Source of the DNA: Aureimonas glaciei
GTDB lineage: Bacteria > Pseudomonadota > Alphaproteobacteria > Rhizobiales > Rhizobiaceae
Length of the DNA stretch: 64,000 bases
Reading direction: 5' to 3'
Assembly (NCBI RefSeq): GCF_014643375.1
Contig: NZ_BMJJ01000017.1
Coordinates: 18,227 to 82,226 of the forward strand
The translations under genes were made by a program, and so were the position numbers. The notes under the pieces are model-generated. The model was given only the letters and a program-made list of their open reading frames with translations, searched no databases and was not told the DNA's origin. Shown in pieces: positions 9,340-17,656 of the stretch; position 1 is the stretch's first letter, and every line of letters starts with the position of its first letter.

Positions 9340-9624
9340 TCAAGTCGCGGCGCTGGCGCAGGGAGCGGCATATCGGGGCGACGCGGGCAGGAAACGAAGG
9401 GCGTTGCAGCGCATGAGGTCGGCAAGAAGCACCGCGTGCGCGTCGGGCACGACGATCCAGGCTTCGTGCCGGCAAGGCCTTCCGGACCCGGCACCAGCGA
9501 TCCGGCGCACGTCATCGTCGAGCCGCCCGCGGAAAGTGTGTTTGGCGGTCCGCTGCATTTTTCCCGGGCGAAGCGTCACGAAGCCTGTTGCAATGCCCCG
9601 ATCTTTGCGGCATACAGCGCTCAT
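9340..9624 (-). CDS. Possible small ORF of unknown function
   Basis: A 94-codon open frame occupies most of the 380-base gap between the deacylase gene and tRNA-Gly. Its second half has GC-rich third positions like real genes here (AWIVVPDAHAVLLADL), but the first half is irregular, there is no convincing ribosome site, and I do not recognise the product. It may be a decayed gene or chance. Nothing else is visible in this gap. Confidence 0.2.
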   Translation of the reverse strand: MSAVCRKDRGIATGFVTLRPGKMQRTAKHTFRGRLDDDVRRIAGAGSGRPCRHEAWIVVPDAHAVLLADLMRCNALRFLPASPRYAAPCASAAT

Positions 9625-9652
9625 CCGCAGCGCCTAGCGCTGCCAGGAGCGG

Positions 9653-9727
9653 GCGGGCGTAGCTCAGGGGTAGAGCACAACCTTGCCAAGGTTGGGGTCG
9701 AGGGTTCGAATCCCTTCGCCCGCTCCA
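9653..9727 (+). tRNA. tRNA-Gly (GCC anticodon)
   Basis: A 75-base cloverleaf: acceptor GCGGGCG pairs with CGCCCGC, the anticodon stem CAACC/GGTTG frames TTGCCAA, the T-arm is GAGGGTTCGAATCCCTTC, and the discriminator T and CCA are encoded. It is followed by a terminator and then by an AT-richer region with an HTH/protease operon. tRNA-Gly genes are frequent integration targets, but no duplicated 3' end was found downstream. Confidence 0.97.
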
Positions 9728-9756
9728 AATTTTTTCAAGAATATCAGATGTGTAGC

Positions 9757-9783
9757 AAGGCTCGTTTCGGCGGGCCTTTTTGC
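9757..9783 (+). terminator. Rho-independent terminator after tRNA-Gly
   Basis: AAGGCTCG (9757-9764) pairs with CGGGCCTT (9771-9778), eight pairs with one G:U and a six-base loop, followed by TTTTTGC. It lies 29 bases after the tRNA. Confidence 0.85.
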
Positions 9784-10134
9784 TATTTTCACCACGCAAG
9801 CATTTGCGGTCTCACCGGTGGGGACACTGAGCAATGCCTGATACAGACGCCTAGTCCGTCGTGATGACGATCCAAATACGAGGGGAAAAGCCGAGGCTTC
9901 GAGAATGCTGGCTCGGTGGAGCAAATGCGCAGTTCGTCGCCGTGCATGGTCGGCGCGAGGTGACATTGATGCTCAAATTCTTGCGGGGAGGCGGCCGGTG
10001 CGCCTGTCCGCAATGCCGCAGGCGGCCCGAGTGACATCAATACCCTGCCGATGTCGCATGAACCGCGTCAGACTTTACTTTTCGCGGCCTTTTCCCTACT
10101 TACGTTAAGGATGTTGGCGAATCGGAGGCGATTG
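9784..10134. other. Leader region of the HTH/protease operon
   Basis: These 350 bases are visibly less GC-rich than the surroundings and hold no supported gene. The frame of the next gene is open back to an ATG at 10051, but no ribosome site supports that start. A short inverted repeat CTTACGTTAAG (10099-10109) lies 25 bases before the GTG start, where an autoregulatory XRE-type repressor could bind. The promoter itself is not identified. Confidence 0.4.
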
Positions 10135-10821
10135 GTGATCAGCGCAGCAGAACTCATTCAGAGCGATCTCGACCAAGACCTTCTTCGAATGATCGCCACG
10201 CGGGCTCCCTGGCAGTATCGGCAGCTGGCGGACCAGATCGCCGAGGACGATCTAATTCCAGAATACGGAAAGATGGAGGAGTTCGCGCGCAGACGCGGCC
10301 CGGCGATCGCCAGCTGCATAATCGATGCTTGCGAGCGTTTTGGCGTCCCGTACGATACGCGGCGACTTCCCTGTAATGGTCAACGTAAGCTGGTCGTCAA
10401 AGCTGGGCGCCTGATTATGATCCAGGAGCCGATTCTGACCTTGGGCGATGCTCCGCGCATTGCAGATTATAAGCGGCAGATGGCGCGCAGCCTCGGCGCG
10501 GTCTCTCAGCTTGAGTTGCCTCTCGGCGATCGCCTCGTACGGATGATCGACTTCTCTCAAGGCCAGCTTGTCGTTCTTCTCCACGGTATGAGCGGCATGC
10601 GGTTTAATGAAGAGCAAACGAATCTTGGCGCTCTCATGCTGGCGGTGCCCAACGCGGAATACACAAACTGGGTGCATCGTTTTGACCTGCATAACTTGGC
10701 GATGTTTGGGACCGCCGAGCCGCCGGTGGGCCCTGAAGATAAGAATGACGATGAAGGAACTGGCCAGCCAGATCGAGTTCAGGTCCGGCCTCGCCGCCGG
10801 ATTGTCGAGGAGGAAAGATAA
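10135..10821 (+). CDS. Unrecognised 228-aa protein coupled to HTH/zinc-protease gene
   Basis: I do not recognise this protein. It begins ISAAELIQSDLDQDLLRMIATRAPWQY and looks soluble and mixed alpha/beta: a helical N-terminal third, a middle beta-rich part (KLVVKAGRLIMIQEPIL), a strand pair QGQLVVLLHGMSGMRF near residues 144-159, and a disordered charged tail (EDKNDDEG, then basic RPRRRIVEEER). No signal peptide, membrane helix, nuclease motif or nucleotide-binding loop is seen. GTG 10135 is the start because a perfect GGAGG ends 6 bases before it. The stop overlaps the next ATG by one base (TAATG), so the two are translationally coupled. Base composition is lower in GC than neighbours. By context it may be a toxin or effector controlled by the following protein, but this is inference. 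Confidence 0.75.
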   Translation: MISAAELIQSDLDQDLLRMIATRAPWQYRQLADQIAEDDLIPEYGKMEEFARRRGPAIASCIIDACERFGVPYDTRRLPCNGQRKLVVKAGRLIMIQEPILTLGDAPRIADYKRQMARSLGAVSQLELPLGDRLVRMIDFSQGQLVVLLHGMSGMRFNEEQTNLGALMLAVPNAEYTNWVHRFDLHNLAMFGTAEPPVGPEDKNDDEGTGQPDRVQVRPRRRIVEEER

Positions 10822-12041
10822 TGACGAACGGAGTACCAAACTTCTTCGGCGAGAGGCTGACTGAAGCTCGGCTTGCTCGCGGTCTGTTCAAGAACGCGCT
10901 GGCGGACATGATCGGGGTAACGCCAATGGCGATTACTCGATATGAGGCCAATCAAGACAAGCCGACGCCTGAGCGGTTGTCGGCCCTTGCTGACAAGCTG
11001 AGTTTTCCCGCTGACTTTTTCACAAAGCCCCCATTCGACGAGCGGCTGGATCGCGTTTTTTGGCGCTCGCTCGCTTCTGAATCGAAGTCTGCGCGCGAGA
11101 TGACCGAGCAGCGGATGAAGTGGCTTCGAGAGCTGTTTAGCTTCCTGGAAAGCGAGCTCGAATTTCCTCATGTCGATCTGCCGGACTTCAAGCTGCCGGC
11201 AGACTTCAGTCTTATCACGCCGGCCCAGATCGAGTCCTGTGCCGAGGCGCTTCGGCGCGCTTGGGGTTTCCAGGATCAGCCGATCCGCGACATGATTCTC
11301 GCCCTTGAAAATGTCGGCATTCCGGTCGTCACGCTCAACATCCCATCCGACAAGCAGGACGGTTTTCTCTTTCCGTCGAAGATGCTTAACAGGTCGTTCG
11401 TCGGTATTAACATCTACGAGGTCAGTGCGGCGCGTGCTCGTTTCGACGCTGCGCACGAGCTCGGTCATCTGGTGCTGCATCGAGGCGTGTCGCCGCCTGA
11501 CAAGCAAACGGAAAAGGGAAAGGCTGATCATCGTCTCCTGGAGAAGCAGGCGCACCGGTTCGCAGGCGCGCTCCTTTTCCCAAAGTCTGCCTTTATGACC
11601 GAGGTTCGCTATCCGTCGCTGGATTACTTCAGCGCGCTTAAGAAGCGGTGGGGGATGTCGATTGGCGCAATGGTCATGCGGTCCTTCGATCTTGGCATGA
11701 TCGACAGCGACATGAAGACGGAGCTGCAGAAGAGCATGAGCCGTCGCAAGTGGCGCGGACCACTGCGCGAGCCGTTCGACAGCGATGCAGAGATGCCGAT
11801 GGAGCGGCCGCGAATGCTTCGCCGCGGTATACAGGCGCTGCTCGACGAGGGTATCGTCACTAAGGCCTCAATCCGCTCCGCCCTGCCTTTGCCGCCGGCT
11901 GAGATCGAAGATCTTGCCGGCTTGGCGCGCGGATATCTCAGCGACCGCGATGGTGCCGCCATTATCAGACTGCGGCCGCGTGCGGTGGAGGCGGTTGATT
12001 TAGAAAGCGGTCGGGTAATCGCGTTTCCGGATCGGCGATAA
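10821..12041 (+). CDS. XRE-HTH / ImmA-IrrE zinc metallopeptidase fusion
   Basis: This 406-residue protein joins an N-terminal XRE helix-turn-helix (residues about 8-62; ALADMIGVTPMAITRYEANQ) to an ImmA/IrrE (COG2856, M78) metallopeptidase domain with AAHELGHLVLH, where His212, Glu213 and His216 are the zinc and catalytic residues and Glu241 in LLEKQAHRFAGALL is the likely third ligand. The final 80 residues hold a regulatory tail. Such fusions act as DNA-binding repressors whose cleavage or protease activity relieves repression, in mobile-element immunity, stress response and toxin-antitoxin modules. GAGGAGGAAA lies just before its ATG, which overlaps the previous stop. The coupling to an unknown partner, AT-richer composition and location behind tRNA-Gly suggest acquired DNA and a toxin-antitoxin or anti-phage role. 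Confidence 0.9.
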   Translation: MTNGVPNFFGERLTEARLARGLFKNALADMIGVTPMAITRYEANQDKPTPERLSALADKLSFPADFFTKPPFDERLDRVFWRSLASESKSAREMTEQRMKWLRELFSFLESELEFPHVDLPDFKLPADFSLITPAQIESCAEALRRAWGFQDQPIRDMILALENVGIPVVTLNIPSDKQDGFLFPSKMLNRSFVGINIYEVSAARARFDAAHELGHLVLHRGVSPPDKQTEKGKADHRLLEKQAHRFAGALLFPKSAFMTEVRYPSLDYFSALKKRWGMSIGAMVMRSFDLGMIDSDMKTELQKSMSRRKWRGPLREPFDSDAEMPMERPRMLRRGIQALLDEGIVTKASIRSALPLPPAEIEDLAGLARGYLSDRDGAAIIRLRPRAVEAVDLESGRVIAFPDRR

Positions 12042-12338
12042 CTGGTCCGGTCCTTGATCGACGGATCTTACTCTTGGAACTTGCGGCGGACGCACTTTCG
12101 GACCAGGTACGGCCGCCGCTCGCTCAACACCTCGCGCAGCACACCAAGCGCCACGGCGTACTCGACGCAGCTTGCGGGCAGCCTCGCGCTGGTCGCCTAT
12201 TCTGAATGGCGACCGGGCTCCGTTGGGCTAGCGACAGTGTTCCAGCAGCCCGCGCCCCGATCGCCGCAGGGAGAATCATGTCTGAAGGGATCAGCCTGCG
12301 TGCTCTTCCAAAAGTGTGGGCTGGATGGTGTGCTTGCC
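12042..12338. other. Debris between the acquired operon and conserved genes
   Basis: No intact gene is seen in this stretch of nearly 300 bases. One plus-strand frame (from 12044) reads about 50 codons of protein-like sequence (RILLLELAADALSDQ) to a TGA near 12205, and another starts with AGGGAG and ATG at 12278 (MSEGISLRALPKVW) but runs into sequence antisense to the next genes. These look like ends of genes cut at a recombination boundary. Confidence 0.3.
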
Positions 12339-12464
12339 CTACCGGCCGAAGCTGCGACCGTCGGCCGTCAGGCGGCGGGCGACGCGGGCGGGTTGGGCGA
12401 CGTCGGAGCCGAGGCGCGAGGGGCGGCGGGTGTCGGTGGCGGCGCTGCGGGCGGCGAGAGACAT
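12339..12464 (-). CDS. Possible 41-aa basic small protein downstream of the MscS gene
   Basis: A 42-codon frame follows the channel gene on the same strand, 29 bases after it. It starts MSLAARSAATDTRRPSRL, is rich in Arg and Ala, and has AAAGGA 8 bases before the ATG, which supports translation. No family is recognised and the composition could be coincidence in GC-rich DNA. Confidence 0.3.
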   Translation of the reverse strand: MSLAARSAATDTRRPSRLGSDVAQPARVARRLTADGRSFGR

Positions 12465-12493
12465 GGCGGGTCCTTTCGAGGAGAGCGGGAGAA

Positions 12494-13399
12494 TCAGGCG
12501 GCGCTGGAGCGGGGATCGCGCAGTTTGCGGGCGAGCGCGTCCCAGCTTTCGCTGAGTTTCGGGCGCGCCGGCTCGGCGTCCGGCACGGCGAGGTTTTCGA
12601 GATCGGCGAGGAAACCGAGGGTGATTTCCTGTTCCAGCGCGCGGGCGTCCTGGGCGAGGCAATAGAGCATCACGTGGAACTGCAGCTTGCCGAGCTCGCT
12701 GGTGGCGAGCGTCACCTCGAAGCCGGGGCCGGCGATGTCGACGCCGGTCTTGGCGACGGCGAGGCGATGAAAGCGCGTGGCGCGGTCCATGTCCTCGGCG
12801 AGCGCCGCCTCGGCGCCGGCCTCGAGGCGGCTCAGCGCATGGGCCACCGGCACGGCGTGCTCGAGCGTCAGGGTGAAGCGGTGAGGCGCGAACTGCCGGG
12901 GCTGCGCCTCGACCCGCACCGGACAGGCGAGGAACAGGCTGTTGGGCAGGGTCATGCGGCGGCCGGTGCCGGCGTGTCCGAGGCTCGCCCGCGGCGTCTC
13001 CATGATCGTCGTCGAGAACAGGCCGTGGTCGATGACCTCGCCGTGCAGGCCGTTGATCTCGATCCGGTCGCCGACCTTGAACAGATGGCCGCCGAGCCGG
13101 AGCAGCGCGCCGGCGACGCACATCAGAAGCTCCTTGGTGGCGATCACCAGGGCGACCATGACGGCGGCGAGCGAGAAGACGAGGTTCTGGATCTCCGACA
13201 GCCAGACGCCGAGCAGCGACACGGCGATCAGCGCATTGGTGACGGCGCGGATGGTGAAGCGGCGCTGACGCGCGGCGACGGCGTCGGTGCCGCGCGACGT
13301 CCAGAGCTCGGCGGCCCAGCGGCAGGCGAGGAGCCCGAGCAGAATGGCAAGGCTGATGCCGAGATTGTCGGCGGCTTTTTGGCTGATGAAGTCGGGCAT
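12494..13399 (-). CDS. MscS-family mechanosensitive ion channel
   Basis: The 301-residue inner-membrane protein has three hydrophobic helices in the first 95 residues (around 14-32, 48-67 and 72-100); the third is the pore-type TM3 leading into LLRLGGHLFKVGDRIEI, the start of the MscS beta domain (NGLHGEVIDHGLFSTTI). The C-terminal cytoplasmic alpha/beta domain is present. It should open on membrane tension and release solutes in hypo-osmotic shock. The length is close to that of classic MscS (286 residues), so it lacks large extra domains. It is transcribed convergently toward the acquired operon and may be the first intact conserved gene beyond it. Confidence 0.9.
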   Translation of the reverse strand: MPDFISQKAADNLGISLAILLGLLACRWAAELWTSRGTDAVAARQRRFTIRAVTNALIAVSLLGVWLSEIQNLVFSLAAVMVALVIATKELLMCVAGALLRLGGHLFKVGDRIEINGLHGEVIDHGLFSTTIMETPRASLGHAGTGRRMTLPNSLFLACPVRVEAQPRQFAPHRFTLTLEHAVPVAHALSRLEAGAEAALAEDMDRATRFHRLAVAKTGVDIAGPGFEVTLATSELGKLQFHVMLYCLAQDARALEQEITLGFLADLENLAVPDAEPARPKLSESWDALARKLRDPRSSAA

Positions 13400-13537
13400 T
13401 TTAGGTCTCCGGCCTTGTGCCGGCGGGGAAAAATCACGCCTTTGCGATCAATCTCTTACCCGCGGCCTGGGCGCCGTTTCTATGGTCCGCTTATGGCGCC
13501 GACAGGGTTAAGCGAAGGTTGAGAAATTGCGGTCGAT

Positions 13538-14581
13538 TCAGGGCATTGTCGGGGCGTCGGCGCCATGGGTGTGAATCGCAGAACCCCTGTCCGGCAGAGC
13601 CTTGCCGGCGCCATCGTCGTTTGTCCCGGCGGGTGCGGCGGCGGCCTCGACGGGCAAGGCCGCCGTCGCCATGGCTGGCGCTGCCTGTCTCGGCGCGTGA
13701 CCGAAGGTTCGCCGGAAGGCGTGCGCAAAGGCGCTCTCGGAGGCATAACCGATCCCGGTGGCGACACGGGCAACGGTAGCGGCGTCTCCGCGCAGCATCC
13801 GGCGCGCAAGGATCATGCGCCAGTGGGTGAGATAGCCGAGCGGCGGGCGACCGACGCGCTCGGCGAACCGCCGGGCAAAGCCCGACCGCGACATGCCGAC
13901 CCGCGCCGCCAGCTCCCCGACCGTCCAGGGATGGGCGACGTCGCCATGGATCAGGCGAAGGGATGCCCCGATGCGGGGATCGCCGAGGGCGCCGATCCAA
14001 CCGGCTTCTTCCTCCCTCCGAACCGCGACATAGGCGCGGATCGCCTCGACCAGCAGGATTTCGGCAAGGCGGGCGGCGACCAGCGCGCTGCCGGGCCGGT
14101 CGTCGCCAACCTCGCGGTCGAGCAGATCCAGAAGACCGGCGATGGCCGAGGCCGAGGCCGGGTCGACGCGCAGGAAAGGGGGCAGCGCGTCGAGCACGAA
14201 GCGGGCATCGGCGCTGGCGAAGTCGATACCGCCGCCGACCATCACGCAGTCCATGCCGCCGAGCCGGACCCTGTCCGCTTCGGCATAGAGCGCATCGCCG
14301 TCGATCGGCGCGGGAGCCGGATCGCTGGTCACGGCATAGGATGTATCGCCGATCAGAAAGACGTCGCCCTGCGTCAGGCGCTCGCGGCGCCTGTCCTGCG
14401 GCACAATCCAGCATTCACCGCGAAGCATCGCGACGAATTTCAGCCGCTGCCTTGCCGAAAAAGCCAGCGCCCAGTCGCCGGACGCTTCCAGCCGGGTGAG
14501 ACGGATCCCCCTGGCTCCCAGCACCGACAGCACCTCCGAGAGGGGATCAACCTGAGAATTGGACGTCTTCGACGGGATCAT
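13538..14581 (-). CDS. AraC-family regulator with cupin N-terminal domain
   Basis: The 347-residue product has an N-terminal cupin-type sensor domain (residues about 15-200; RLKFVAMLRGECWIV, QGDVFLIGDTSYAV) and a C-terminal AraC double HTH (about 205-305): AARVGMSRSGFARRF for the first reader helix and IGYASESAFAHAFRRTFG for the second. A tail of 45 Ala- and Pro-rich residues follows. Such proteins repress or activate adjacent dehydrogenase genes in response to a small molecule, unknown here. It is divergent from an SDR gene across only 62 bases, so that SDR is the obvious target. Confidence 0.9.
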   Translation of the reverse strand: MIPSKTSNSQVDPLSEVLSVLGARGIRLTRLEASGDWALAFSARQRLKFVAMLRGECWIVPQDRRRERLTQGDVFLIGDTSYAVTSDPAPAPIDGDALYAEADRVRLGGMDCVMVGGGIDFASADARFVLDALPPFLRVDPASASAIAGLLDLLDREVGDDRPGSALVAARLAEILLVEAIRAYVAVRREEEAGWIGALGDPRIGASLRLIHGDVAHPWTVGELAARVGMSRSGFARRFAERVGRPPLGYLTHWRMILARRMLRGDAATVARVATGIGYASESAFAHAFRRTFGHAPRQAAPAMATAALPVEAAAAPAGTNDDGAGKALPDRGSAIHTHGADAPTMP

Positions 14582-14643
14582 GGCGTTTTACGCATATATT
14601 GTCCGGGCGGGCGGGACTAGTCTTTCGGGAAAAGGAGAGTCCC

Positions 14644-15378
14644 ATGTCCATCGAGAACAAGGTCGTCGTGATCACCGGCGCCGGCAGCGGCATCGGCCGG
14701 GCCACTGCAGCGCTCTTGGGCGCGCGCGGGGCGAAGCTGGTGCTGGGGGGACGGCGCGAAGGCCCGCTGGCCGAAGTTGCGGCAGGGATCGCGGCGGCGG
14801 GCGGCGAGGCCGTCTGCCGGGTGACGGACGTCACCCGGCGCGACGATCTGGAAAACCTCGTGGGACTGGCTGTCGAGCGTTTCGGCCGGCTCGACGTCCT
14901 GGTCAATAATGCCGGCATCGGGCCGATCTCGCGCTTCGACACGTTGGATATCGACGGATGGGATGCAATGATCGACGTCAACGTCAAAGGCGTCCTTCAC
15001 GGCATCGCCGCTGCTCTGCCCGTGTTCCGCCGACAGCAGGGTGGACACATCGTTTCCGTCGTCTCGACGGCGGGGCTGAAGGTCGTGCCGGGCATGGGCG
15101 TCTATGCCGCGACCAAGAACGCCGTGCGCACGATCATGGAAGCGCTGCGCCAGGAGTGCGTTCCACATCTGCGGGTTACCGAGGTGTCGCCCGGCATGAT
15201 CGCCACCGATTTTGCGGGCACCATTCGCGACGAGGCCCTGCGCAGGGCGATCCAGACCCGCGCGGAGGCCATCGCGATCGCGCCGGAGTCGATCGCCCGC
15301 GGCATCGCCTTCGCCATCGAGCAGCCGGCCGATGTGGAGATCGGCAGCATCGTCATCCGTCCGACGGCGCAGGACTGA
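14644..15378 (+). CDS. SDR-family NAD(P)-dependent oxidoreductase
   Basis: A 244-residue classical short-chain dehydrogenase: cofactor loop TGAGSGIG (residues 11-18), NNAG at about 89-92, catalytic Ser near 141 in VVSTAG, and YAATK with Tyr154 and Lys158. It should oxidise or reduce an alcohol/carbonyl substrate with NAD(P)H; the substrate is not predictable. ATG 14644 is used because AAGGAGAG precedes it by 6 bases; an upstream ATG at 14599 has no ribosome site. It is divergent from an AraC regulator with a cupin sensor, and the two probably form a small inducible unit. Related SDRs are often annotated as clavaldehyde or short-chain alcohol dehydrogenases. Confidence 0.9.
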   Translation: MSIENKVVVITGAGSGIGRATAALLGARGAKLVLGGRREGPLAEVAAGIAAAGGEAVCRVTDVTRRDDLENLVGLAVERFGRLDVLVNNAGIGPISRFDTLDIDGWDAMIDVNVKGVLHGIAAALPVFRRQQGGHIVSVVSTAGLKVVPGMGVYAATKNAVRTIMEALRQECVPHLRVTEVSPGMIATDFAGTIRDEALRRAIQTRAEAIAIAPESIARGIAFAIEQPADVEIGSIVIRPTAQD

Positions 15379-15471
15379 GGTTTCTCGGCCGGAGCGTCGC
15401 CCGATGCCTCCGCGCTTGCAGCTTGCGGCGGCGGGCGCTAGCAGGGGTGGAGTTTTCCAGAGGATCCTCGC

Positions 15472-16587
15472 ATGAACACGTCCAAACTCCTGCTCCTGCC
15501 CGGCGACGGCATCGGCCCCGAGGCGATGGCCGAGGTCGAGAAGATCGTGGGCTTCATGAACGACGAGGGCGTCGCTTCCTTCGCGACGGAAAAGGCGCTC
15601 GTCGGCGGCTCGGCCTACGACGCGCATGGCGAGGCCATCGCGGACGCCGACATGGAGACGGCGCTCGCGGCAGATGCGGTGCTGTTCGGCGCCGTCGGCG
15701 GGCCGAAATGGGACTCGGTGCCTTATGATCAGCGACCGGAGGCCGGCCTGCTCCGGCTGCGCAAGGACCTCAAACTGTTCGCCAATCTCAGGCCGGCGAT
15801 CTGCTATCCCGCGCTCGCCGACGCGTCCTCGCTGAAGCCCGAGATCATCGAGGGGCTCGACATCCTGATCCTGCGCGAGCTCACCGGCGGCGTCTATTTC
15901 GGCGAGCCGAAGGAGATCATCGACCTCGGCAACGGCCAGAAGCGCGGCATCGATACGCAGGTCTACGACACCTACGAGATCGAGCGCATCGCAAGGGCCG
16001 CCTTCGAGCTGGCGCGCACGCGCCGCGGCAAGGTCACCTCGATGGAAAAGCGCAACGTCATGAAGTCGGGCGTCTTGTGGAATGAGGTCGTCACCCGCGT
16101 CCACCGCGAGGAGTTTTCCGATCTCCAGCTCGAGCACATGCTGGCCGACGCCGGCGGCATGCAGCTCGTGCGCGCGCCAAAACAGTTCGACGTGATCGTC
16201 ACCGACAACCTCTTTGGCGACATGCTGTCCGACATCGCGGCGATGCTGACGGGCTCGCTCGGCATGCTGCCCTCGGCCTCGCTCGGCGCCGAGGACCCTG
16301 CCACCGGCAAGCGCAAGGCGCTGTATGAGCCGGTGCACGGCTCGGCGCCGGACATTGCCGGCCAGGGCGTCGCCAATCCGATCGCGATGATCGCGTCGTT
16401 TGCCATGTGCCTGCGCTATTCCTTCCAGAAGGTCAGGGAAGCCGACGCGCTGGAAGCGGCGATCGCCGAGGTCTTGGAAAAGGGCATCCGCACGCCCGAC
16501 ATCATGGCCCCGGGCGCGACCCGCGTCGGCACTGTGGAGATGGGTGCGGCGATCCGGTCCGCCTTCCGCGGCAAGCTCGCGGCGTGA
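15472..16587 (+). CDS. leuB: 3-isopropylmalate dehydrogenase
   Basis: LeuB oxidatively decarboxylates 3-isopropylmalate to 2-ketoisocaproate with NAD in leucine synthesis. The 371-residue protein carries the family signature: [12 protein letters not shown] at the N-terminus, GAVGGPKWD, the substrate loop [11 protein letters not shown], Mg ligands in [12 protein letters not shown], and NAD-binding [18 protein letters not shown]. Length and sequence are typical. It is plus strand, 93 bases after the SDR gene. asd lies a little over 1 kb downstream, an order seen in related genomes. A strong hairpin follows the stop. Confidence 0.96.
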   Translation: MNTSKLLLLPGDGIGPEAMAEVEKIVGFMNDEGVASFATEKALVGGSAYDAHGEAIADADMETALAADAVLFGAVGGPKWDSVPYDQRPEAGLLRLRKDLKLFANLRPAICYPALADASSLKPEIIEGLDILILRELTGGVYFGEPKEIIDLGNGQKRGIDTQVYDTYEIERIARAAFELARTRRGKVTSMEKRNVMKSGVLWNEVVTRVHREEFSDLQLEHMLADAGGMQLVRAPKQFDVIVTDNLFGDMLSDIAAMLTGSLGMLPSASLGAEDPATGKRKALYEPVHGSAPDIAGQGVANPIAMIASFAMCLRYSFQKVREADALEAAIAEVLEKGIRTPDIMAPGATRVGTVEMGAAIRSAFRGKLAA

Positions 16588-16592
16588 AGAAT

Positions 16593-16624
16593 GCGGCCAT
16601 GCCGGCACCGACTGGCATGGCCGC
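16593..16624. terminator. Hairpin between convergent leuB and DUF4142 gene
   Basis: GCGGCCATGCC (16593-16603) and GGCATGGCCGC (16614-16624) form a perfect 11-pair stem with a 10-base loop, 5 bases after the leuB stop. There is no T-run, so it may stop transcription in concert with Rho or protect the transcript end. Confidence 0.55.
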
Positions 16625-16686
16625 CCCGACGCGGCGGGCAGCGCTCCTCACAGGGGAGCGGAGCGCTTCCGCGGCGCCAGGTTGGG

Positions 16687-17256
16687 TTACTGGACCGCCG
16701 CCTCGCCGGGCAGCTTGGCTGAAAGGTCCAGGACCATCTGATAGTGCATCTGCAGCGTCGGCAGCGTCTTGGCCGCATACTGGTTCAGCGGTTCGCTGCC
16801 TTCGGCATAGCCCTTGAACAGCGCCAGAGCGCGCTGGTGGGCAAAGATCTGGCTGTCCAGATACATCGCATCGAACCCGGCCGGATCGGTCGAGCCGAGC
16901 TTGTCGAGAAGTCCCTGCTGCTCGCCGTCGGGCGCCGGCTTGGCGATGTCGGTATTGGCGCTCTTGCCGACGGCCAGGAGTTCTTCCTGCGCCGCCGTGT
17001 GGTCGTCCAGCATCTTCTGCGCCAGCGCCTTCACCTCCGGCATCGCGGCCTTCTGCAAGGCCAGCGTCGCCGCCTCGATCTCGAAGGCGTTGCCGGAACT
17101 GGCGGTGGCGACGAATTCGTAGGTCGTGGCGACCGTGCGCGGCTCGATCTGCGATTCCGGAATGGTTGGGACGGAGGAATCCGACTGCGACTGGGCGAAG
17201 GCCGCCGGGGCAAAGAGAAGCGAGGCCGCCAGCGCGGCCACCGAGGGACGAAACAT
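16687..17256 (-). CDS. DUF4142 exported protein
   Basis: The 189-residue protein has a Sec signal peptide (hydrophobic AALAASLLFAPAAFAQ, cleavage after residue 21) and a four-helix, ferritin-like DUF4142 domain: FVATASSGNAFEIEAATLAL, MPEVKALAQKMLDDHTAAQEEL, then MYLDSQIFAHQRALALF. Members are periplasmic and are found in many alphaproteobacteria; no enzymatic role is established. It is convergent with leuB, and a small ORF is read divergently 224 bases upstream. Confidence 0.88.
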   Translation of the reverse strand: MFRPSVAALAASLLFAPAAFAQSQSDSSVPTIPESQIEPRTVATTYEFVATASSGNAFEIEAATLALQKAAMPEVKALAQKMLDDHTAAQEELLAVGKSANTDIAKPAPDGEQQGLLDKLGSTDPAGFDAMYLDSQIFAHQRALALFKGYAEGSEPLNQYAAKTLPTLQMHYQMVLDLSAKLPGEAAVQ

Positions 17257-17480
17257 GCGGGAAATCCTCCCTGATGCAGTTGATTGCGACGGGAACGGAC
17301 GACCGACGCAAATGTTCCGCTAGGGGAGGTGGCGCACGCCTGCGTTGAGCCAAAGTTTCGGCCGGGTGCTGGTTCTGTGCCGCATCAGGCTGACGAAAAC
17401 GTGCGCAAAAACCCCGCCTGCGAGGGCAACCGGAGGCGAGGACCCACGTTGAGCTCCTTTGCCCCTTCTAAGGACACCCC

Positions 17481-17576
17481 ATGATCAAGCAGCTCATCAA
17501 GGTCTTCGTCGTCGGCTGGATCGCCAAGCGTTTCGCAAAGAGCCAGTCGCGCCCGACCCAACGCCGCGACGCCTAG
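17481..17576 (+). CDS. 31-aa small hydrophobic-basic protein
   Basis: This short gene has an AAGGA ribosome site 6 bases before its ATG. The peptide starts MIKQLIKVFVVGWIAKRF and ends in a basic polar tail (SQSRPTQRRDA); the first half could lie in the membrane as an amphipathic or short transmembrane helix. Small proteins of this style exist in related bacteria, but I cannot name it. It lies alone between the divergent DUF4142 gene and asd. Confidence 0.5.
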   Translation: MIKQLIKVFVVGWIAKRFAKSQSRPTQRRDA

Positions 17577-17637
17577 TCGTCGGCTCTACCTAAACTTCCG
17601 GAGACCGCGCCTGGCGTGGGCTCCGGGAGCGGGGGAT

Positions 17638-17656
17638 GCCGCGGTCAGACCGCGGC
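17638..17656. repeat. Perfect inverted repeat upstream of asd
   Basis: GCCGCGGT and ACCGCGGC flank a 3-base CAG. A further imperfect stem (CTTCCGGAG with CTCCGGGAG) lies just before it. No T-run follows, so this is either an operator or part of the small ORF's transcript end. Confidence 0.4.

Noticed and set aside
10051..10821. Longer N-terminus starting at ATG 10051 for the unknown protein
   Set aside because: No ribosome site there, whereas GGAGG stands 6 bases before GTG 10135; the extra 28 residues look non-coding.
9653..12500. Attachment-site duplication of the tRNA-Gly 3' end
   Set aside because: I searched the region after the HTH/protease operon for a second copy of the T-arm and acceptor end and saw none, and there is no integrase. 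Integration at this tRNA is therefore not shown.
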